From the NCBI GenBank assembly GCA_001586965.3, contig LUCW03002216.1, forward strand, positions 97,501 through 122,500: 25,000 bases of DNA. Reading direction: 5' to 3'. The notes under the pieces are model-generated. The model saw nothing but the letters and a program-made list of their open reading frames with translations, was not told the origin of the DNA and did no database searches. The translations under genes were made by a program, and so were the position numbers. The stretch's first letter is position 1. Every line of letters starts with the position of its first letter. Below, piece after piece: positions 19,751 through 25,000 of the stretch. The DNA is from Sphaeroforma sirkka. Lineage: Eukaryota > Opisthokonta > Ichthyosporea > Ichthyophonida.

Positions 19751-19936
19751 ATGCAACTAGCAGATTCATTCAAGAAGGTCTTAGAGGTACGATTTGCACC
19801 ATACACATTCGGAAGCCGTGTCTACAAATGTATGAGATATAGGATATCATTAAGAGGATTAGTCAAGTTCGCAAAAACTTTGCCAAATATTACTTTTGCA
19901 AGTGTTTTGCATTGTTTGATTATGGAGAAGGTCTGA
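19751..19936 (+). pseudogene. Unidentified short basic frame
   Basis: 61 codons from ATG (MQLADSFKKVLEVRFAPYTF, then RVYKCMRYRISLRGLVKFAK). Basic and helical, no recognised domain. Probably part of the same decayed coding region as the frame at 19208-19465. Confidence 0.25.
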
Positions 19937-19965
19937 GATATAAAGAAAAACATGAACAGTAGTAT

Positions 19966-20228
19966 TCAGTGTGAAAAGTATACTAAATACTTTGTTGAGG
20001 CCAATAATAGTATATCAGTATCTATCTTCTGAAACAGACATCTATACTATGATATCACACCCATGGAGCAAATACAGTAATTAGATGGGGTTCCCGATCA
20101 TATACTCTCTAATGCCGATACCAGAACTGAACACAAGGCTAACAATATTTTTATTGCATTGTCTATAGTCACATTCCTATCAACTTCCCCTCAATGAACC
20201 TTTCCAACGAATATGAAGACTGCTGTGG
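19966..20228. other. Spacer, nothing recognised
   Basis: Short AT-rich stretch between two decayed coding-like regions. Confidence 0.4.
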
Positions 20229-20561
20229 ATGAAGATATTTTTTATTCTCCCCCCCTCTCTCGCCGGTCGGGTTTCTGCTGAAAGTCGCGTACTCTTCAAC
20301 GACTATGCCTTTGTAGATTTCTTACAGTACTTTGTGAGAAAACCCAAGCAGACTCTGTTTCAGAGTTTAGGTCAGTAAGGAAATCGCAAAAATGCGAATA
20401 TCCCGTCCAAAGTAGCTCGCTTGCTGCCACAGATCAATGCACGTTGGTGCAAATGGGTAGTAAAACCTCATCTGCATGTAGTATTTATACAAAACGTAGG
20501 TCAACTCGTGCTAGAGGTCCGAGAGGGACAGTCAATGGCACGTGCTTCAGAACATCCTTAG
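20229..20561 (+). pseudogene. Decayed frame starting with a signal-like sequence, one internal TAA
   Basis: From ATG at 20229, MKIFFILPPSLAGRVSAESR leads into VLFNDYAFVDFLQYFVRKPK and a TAA at 20376-20378. The same frame then stays open for 60 codons (NIPSKVARLLPQINARWCKW, KPHLHVVFIQNVGQLVLEV) to TAG at 20559-20561. The protein-like text on both sides of the TAA suggests nonsense decay, or an intron: TTTAG/GTCAGT near 20370 could be a donor. No family recognised. Confidence 0.35.
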
Positions 20562-20649
20562 CGCGATACCATTTCAGAACGCATTCGAATCGGTTGTAGG
20601 TGACACCGAACATCACCAAACCCCTTGTCAGCAGAGAGCGCTAAAATTT

Positions 20650-21330
20650 TGAGCAACGCATCAAAAAAAAAAAAATATGTTTCGGCGCCTTAAAGTCTGT
20701 ATCAATTAAGATCAAACTACTAGACAACCAAGCGCAAGTACAGGGTCTAAGTGAGCTGCGATCGGCAAACACTACCGTCGCACCCAGTGCCACTGATTCA
20801 CCTGGCAGCAAGTAGTTATATTGGCGACTCAAGCACCTTGTACGTTGATTCGAGTGAAGAGTAGAACACATTAATATGTCGACAAAGGTACCCAGACAGG
20901 CACTTTTTGGGCTATTTTTTGGGCAGAGACACTTAGGAATGAATACCGGCCACTAGTACATGATAATGCGCCCACGCACTATCCAATTAATTCGGATTAA
21001 ATTAGAGCTGTTGCTGTGCTCATTAAAGCTAGAGTTCGCTTCTAGTATGTATGGGGACATTGCCGATTGTATATGCCTGCTACAGCTGTCCTTAGCAACC
21101 GTCGCTAGGACGATCGAACTTTCTTTCAGTCACGAGAATAGCATTCGATACACACGGTACTTTTTTTCTTGTATCGGACAACGGGGTTGGCGATCAAGGC
21201 TTATTCTTATCTGTGCAATTCTCGGTGTGGCTACGATCTGGCGCCGTACGATGATTGCGAGTGCTGGTTTTGCGATAGTCTCGTGGCCTCGTAAGGAATG
21301 TCATCCTCAGAGAATGAATAGTCGATTCTG
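20650..21330 (+). pseudogene. Possible Tc1/mariner-type transposase remnant
   Basis: Near 20680-20815 the plus strand reads KIKLLDNQAQVQGLSELRSA, a helix-like stretch. At about 20885-20995, GTFWAIFWAETLRNEY is followed by RPLVHDNAPTHYPINSD. HDNAPTH matches the second catalytic Asp motif (DNAP-x-H) of Tc1/mariner DDE transposases. At about 21220, YDLAPYDDCECWF resembles the third motif (SPDLAPSDY). The distance between them is longer than in intact elements and stops occur. An overlapping 123-codon frame (20960-21331) has no motif. Weak. Confidence 0.3.
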
Positions 21331-21446
21331 ATTGGGAGATGTTTAGAGGGAGGTTCGGGGTTGGGGAGTTAATAATTGCAATGAAATAATAGGAAAGGGT
21401 TGTTTACAATGTAGGTGCAATACAAGCTCGATTAGATAATCAACTC

Positions 21447-21899
21447 GTATATACATACATACATACATACATACATGCAAACATAATGTACATACATACA
21501 TACATACATACATACATCATGCATATATAATTATATAATTATATATATATAATTATATATATATACATACATACATACACACAATATATATATATATATA
21601 GATATGTATATACATATACACACACACGTTAACACACACACATCATAAATACATACATACATACATACATACATACATGCAAAAATACATATATACATAC
21701 ATACATACATCATGCATGCATATAATTATATAATTATATATATATATAATTATATATATATATACATATACATACATACATTACACTGCACACATATATA
21801 TATATATACACGCACACACATATATATATATATATATATGTATACATATACACACACGTTAACACACACATCATAAATACATACATGCATACATGGATG

Positions 21900-21942
<43 letters not shown>

Positions 21943-21981
21943 ACATACATACATACATACATACATACATGCATACATACC

Positions 21982-22017
<36 letters not shown>
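21447..22017. repeat. Duplicated TACA/TA/CA microsatellite block with AT palindromes
   Basis: A block of TACA units, ATCATGCATATAATTATATA, a long TAATTATATA palindrome, a CA run, GTTAACACACACATCATAAA and more TACA occurs twice (about 21450-21680 and 21685-21970) with small length changes. Pure TA runs of 20-30 bases end it. The tyrosine/methionine-rich frames over it are artefacts. Confidence 0.9.
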
Positions 22018-22020
<3 letters not shown>

Positions 22021-22156
22021 ATGTGGCAGATAGGACCGAGATCAGCAGTTGCAGCGGATTAAAATAAAAGCCCGCGATTTGTCAGAAATGCACCACACGG
22101 AATGCTCACATAATGAGGCATGAAGGATAGCTCTACGTATCACATATCACAACTGT

Positions 22157-24643
22157 CTATATACACACAGCTTGTACATACAACACAAATGTATTAGCAA
22201 ACCTGTCTTCGTAAGGCAATGGTGCTGCTATGCGTCGACTGGTAATCAAGGGGATGGCCACAAGCACAGCCATAGCCGCCACAGACGCCAGCAGGATTTC
22301 TAGATCGTATGTGCCTGACGCGTGGGATGGGGCAACAATTAAGTACAACAAAATATTGACAATGTTAAATAGATATTGACTCATCTTTTCGCATATCATC
22401 TGAGTTTCGACTTCAATTGTAAACTCCGTAATATCTTCTGAGACGCAGGTTCGAGTCCTGCACTTATACCTGTCCCCAGACTTACAGGATGGCAGAGTGG
22501 TCTAAGGCGCTGTGTAAGGAAAACTTCTTGTTTGTGTGTGGTTTAAGTGTATTGCTTACTGTGTTTGTCGTTAAGCTCTAAAATAAAATAAAAATAGAGA
22601 GCGAGTGCATGCACACGCATACCGGTGCCATGTGTGCCTATTGATACTATGAACTGTCATCCAGTACACGCGTGTATTGGTTTTAGAGTGAGCTTAGCGT
22701 GTTTTAAGCCGTTGTGCGCTGCTGGTGTGTTTGTGTGGTAGTTGAGGTGTCGGTAGCAATTGTTGTGATGCAGATACCGTTTCCGAAGAAACGCATACGA
22801 ACGTAAACGCATACCACCACGGCTGAAATATTCCTGCATAAATCTAAACAGATCAACACGCAGGTACATGGTATATAATAAATCTACACTAGCGTACACC
22901 AACACGCCCCTAAACCCACATCACACATATCATCCAAATACACGCCCACGAAACCAACACAAACGACCACTATTAACACATTCCAACAAAAAAGAACACG
23001 GTCCCTTTCACTACACACGCATACATGGATGAAGGGACACCACAAGAATACACACACACACGAGGCTTGTAAAGCAACTAACACACCCTCATTGCACACA
23101 CAGTCGTAGGCTATCTACATACACGGATGAAGAGACAGATACACACACACAAAACACAAGGTTTGTAAAGCAACTAACATACCCGCATTGCACACACAGT
23201 CGTAGGCTATCTACATACACGGATGAAGAGACAGATACACACACACAAGACACAAGGTTTGTAAAGCAACTAACATACCCGCATTGCACACACACAGTCG
23301 TAGGGTATCTACATACACGGATGAAGAGACAGATACACACACACACAAGACACAAGGGTTTTAAAGCAACCAACACACCCTCATTGCACACACAGTCGTA
23401 GGCTACCTACATACACGGATGACGAGACAGATACATACATACAAGGCACAGGTTTGTAAAGCAACTAACACACCCTCATTGCACACACAGTCGTAGGGTA
23501 TCTACATACACGGATGAAGAGACAGATACACACACACAAAACACAAGGTTTGTAAAGCAACTAACATACCCGCATTGCACACACAGTCGTAGGCTATCTA
23601 CATACACGGATGAAGAGACAGATACACACACACAAGACACAAGGGTTTTAAAGCAACCAACACACCCTCATTGCACACACAGTCGTAGGCTACCTACATA
23701 CACGGATGACGAGACAGATACATACATACAAGGCACAGGTTTGTAAAGCAACTAACACACCCTCATTGCAGACAAAGTCGTAGGCTATCTGCACATAGTA
23801 CTTGTGCACCGTCCTGCACTTCACGGCATCTTGGCCCCGTTGTACAATGGTCTTGAGATCCCCTACCGCCGTCTCCAGCTTCTTCACCAGATGATCTGCG
23901 TGGATGTAACTATTGGTGTGAGTGTCCGCTTCTACCCGGGCAGAGGTGAAGGTGAGTGTTTAGTACTGTCCACATTCTGGTTAAATACAATCGCATGTAA
24001 GCATCCTCTGAATCCTGGGAAGAGGAACATGTTAGTTCTGAGTACATCCCATATGTTGGATAAATACAATTGTATGTGGGTGGCCTCTCCCACGTGGGTA
24101 GACGTGCCCGTCAGTGTACGTGCACAGTAGCGGTGCGTGTAGAAGGTGAGTGTGGTGCTATAACCCCGTCGAGTACCAAGCGATCGAATCCATACGAGAA
24201 TCTAACTCGATGCGAGCTTGTGGTTTGCCAAAGACATTCCGGGCAGACAGTGTCGAGACTTGTTGAGATGAGGGATGATTTCTAGGACGGAATAAGTATT
24301 TATACCCACAACCCACTCCAGTGTGTATACCCCTGCTCTAAACCCTAAAACCCTTAAACGATATTTTTGGGGCGTCCTGAGAGCACTGGCATCCTCTCAA
24401 GGACATCCCTCTCAGCGTTAGGTCGCGATTCCGTTCTCGTGCACGTGCCTACCCACACGAGCAGGGAGCAGGCAAGTATGCAGAAGGGTTTAGCAAACCC
24501 TAAAAACCCTAAACCATGCACGCGTGGCCAAGCCATCCCAATGTGTCACACAGAAACCACACCGACATACCGGTTGCAGGTGAAGAGTCACACTCCGCTC
24601 TCTCTGCCTTCAACAGTGCAGTGGAGAACTCTGAGTGCTCATC
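22157..24643 (-). CDS. Probable spliced gene for a C-terminally anchored membrane protein
   Basis: Three minus-strand exons fit by phase. Exon X is 24643-24571: acceptor CTTCCTCTCTGTACCAG, reading DEHSEFSTALLKAERAECDS, donor CCG/GTATGT, phase 1. Exon Y is 23931-23761: acceptor preceded by TACTAAAC and pyrimidines, ending GGGTAG; reading ADTHTNSYIHADHLVKKLET, AVGDLKTIVQRGQDAVKCRT, VHKYYVQIAYD; donor GAGG/GTGTGT, phase 1. Exon Z is 22314-22157: acceptor CCCCATCCCACGCGTCAG; reading GTYDLEILLASVAAMAVLVA, then IPLITSRRIAAPLPYEDR to a stop. The product would be a helical, partly coiled-coil domain followed by one transmembrane helix and a short tail. Upstream exons probably continue past the window: the last 150 bases are open on this strand (RVERFLETVAHVDSDDLL). 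No family recognised. The phase agreement at both junctions is the main support; more exons may exist. Confidence 0.5.
22441..22515 (+). other. tRNA-like B box upstream of A box (reversed order)
   Basis: GCAGGTTCGAGTCCTGC (22445-22461) is a perfect T arm with a B box. About 30 bases downstream, ACAGGATGGCAGAGTGGTC followed by TAAGGCGCTG (22484-22511) matches the start of a eukaryotic tRNA-Leu, including the A box. So the 3' part precedes the 5' part, as in circularly permuted tRNA genes. Between them CCTGT and ACAGG can pair around ten bases. The acceptor stem pairs only partly (five of seven) in the standard register and I find no matching anticodon stem, so two unrelated tRNA pieces or a SINE junction are possible. 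Confidence 0.35.
22560..23010. other. Intronic stretch, nothing recognised
   Basis: Inside the proposed long intron between exons Y and Z of the minus-strand gene. An 82-codon minus-strand frame (22657-22905) has normal composition but no splice sites in phase. Confidence 0.3.
23020..23790. repeat. ~97-bp minisatellite, about eight units, with higher-order structure
   Basis: CAGTCGTAGG recurs at 23101, 23198, 23295, 23393, 23488, 23584 and 23680, with a last variant near 23775 inside exon Y. Units are 95-98 bp. A pair of units (GGGTTTTAAAGCAACC type, then GACGAGACAGATACATACAT type) occurs twice, at about 23299-23480 and 23585-23770, showing that a multi-unit block was duplicated. On the minus strand each unit copies the end of exon Y and its donor. 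Confidence 0.9.
24338..24515. repeat. Short interstitial telomere-like CCCTAAA tracts
   Basis: CTAAACCCTAAAACCCTTAAAC at 24338-24359 (CTAAACCCTAAA then ACCCTTAAAC) and AAACCCTAAAAACCCTAAAC at 24495-24514. These are degenerate CCCTAA-type units, two to three each, in an intron of the minus-strand gene. Too short for a telomere. Confidence 0.6.
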
Positions 24644-24648
24644 CTGGT

Positions 24649-24810
24649 ACAGAGAGGAAGATATCAATGTATTAATGTACAGAGAGGGAGAGATTAATAT
24701 ATTAATGCACAGAGAGGGAGGGATTTATGTATTAATATACAGAGAGGGAGGAATTAATGTATCAATGTACAGAGAGGGAGGCATCAATGTACACAGAGAG
24801 AGGTATCAAT
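24649..24810. repeat. 30-bp minisatellite next to the exon X acceptor
   Basis: ACAGAGAGGGAGG plus an ATTAATGTATTAATGT-like filler recurs every 30 bases (about 24649, 24679, 24709, 24739, 24769) and once more at 24793. On the minus strand each unit is CCTCCCTCTCTGTAC, the same as the polypyrimidine tract and TAC of the exon X acceptor; only the last has the AG. The 30-base period gives a spurious repeated peptide on the + strand. Confidence 0.85.
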
Positions 24811-24851
24811 ACATGCGCAAGTTGGTCGAGCGGGAGGTGGTGTGGTGATTT

Positions 24852-25000
24852 TAGGTGGGATAGGCTATCCCACGCTCTATAGGGTACCGTTGATTACGAT
24901 AGGATTCAGATGAGGGACACAAAACGGAATGGGCGTCGTCGGTAGAAAGAAGGTCATCAGAATCTACGTGTGCAACAGTTTCTAAAAACCTTTCAACCCT
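24852..25000 (-). CDS. Possible further upstream exon of the minus-strand gene, cut by window end
   Basis: The minus strand from the window edge is open for 49 codons to TAA: RVERFLETVAHVDSDDLLST, DDAHSVLCPSSESYR. Acidic and protein-like. No strong donor in phase 0, which exon X needs, can be picked out, so the link to exon X is unproven. Confidence 0.3.

Noticed and set aside
21531-22067. Tyr/Ile/Cys-rich frames over the TACA/TA block
   Set aside because: Microsatellite translations.
23089-23391. 100-codon minus-strand frame over the minisatellite
   Set aside because: Cys/Val-rich repeated text is produced by the repeat; unit length varies between 95 and 98, so the frame is not kept.
23020-23790. 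Regular ~97-bp repeats as a CRISPR array
   Set aside because: Units are contiguous with no unique spacers, and the host is eukaryotic.
24338-24515. Chromosome end
   Set aside because: Only two or three degenerate units per tract, with coding-like sequence continuing beyond.
24516-24848. Plus-strand frame with repeated YREGGINV-type peptide
   Set aside because: The peptide repeat follows from the 30-base period; the opposite strand has a good acceptor and in-phase exon.

Overview
The window is eukaryotic nuclear DNA. The evidence is a spliced gene with GT-AG introns, several LTR retrotransposon remnants, long CA/TA/TACA microsatellites and many minisatellites. The one gene I identify with confidence is the 3' part of an aminoacylase-1 (ACY1-type, peptidase M20) gene on the + strand at 158-4366. 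Seven exons join in phase and keep the metal-binding and catalytic residues of the animal enzyme. The compact intron-rich gene, AT-rich spacers and Copia elements would suit a protist, perhaps a unicellular relative of animals, but that is inference and weak.

Layout. (1) 1-4430: ACY1 and its introns, four of which carry tandem arrays. (2) 4430-6640: spacer with one open frame ending in a membrane segment (5506-5853) and C2H2 zinc-finger-like remnants (5915-6290). (3) 6660-11014: retrotransposon debris, comprising a minus-strand Copia RT/RNase H fragment, a minus-strand coiled-coil frame and a plus-strand Copia relic (element 1) with a lone LTR of another family (LTR-A) inside it. (4) 11015-13490: an unidentified 131-codon minus-strand frame, a third LTR-A piece, a 97-bp MITE with TTA target duplications, and a protein-kinase exon fragment (DFG to PPE) on the minus strand. 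(5) 13492-18597: Copia-like element 2, bounded by LTRs and a perfect AACTA target duplication, with a solo LTR-A nested in it and a DIRS-type domain upstream of its reverse transcriptase. (6) 18603-22020: microsatellites, decayed coding-like frames (one with a DNAPTH motif that may come from a Tc1/mariner-type transposase) and a duplicated TACA/TA block. (7) 22157-25000: a probable minus-strand gene for a membrane protein, reconstructed from three exons whose phases match. Its introns hold a 97-bp minisatellite, a 30-bp minisatellite and an odd pair of tRNA-like boxes in reversed order.

The most interesting pattern is shared by the two spliced genes. At six intron ends the tandem array contains, or begins exactly at, the splice site. 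Copies of donors (GTATGT, GTGAG, GTGTGT), acceptors (CAG plus the first ten exon bases) or polypyrimidine tracts are multiplied with unit lengths of about 30, 44, 57, 61, 62 and 97 bp. This suggests that introns here grow by tandem duplication across exon-intron junctions, leaving arrays of possible alternative splice sites.
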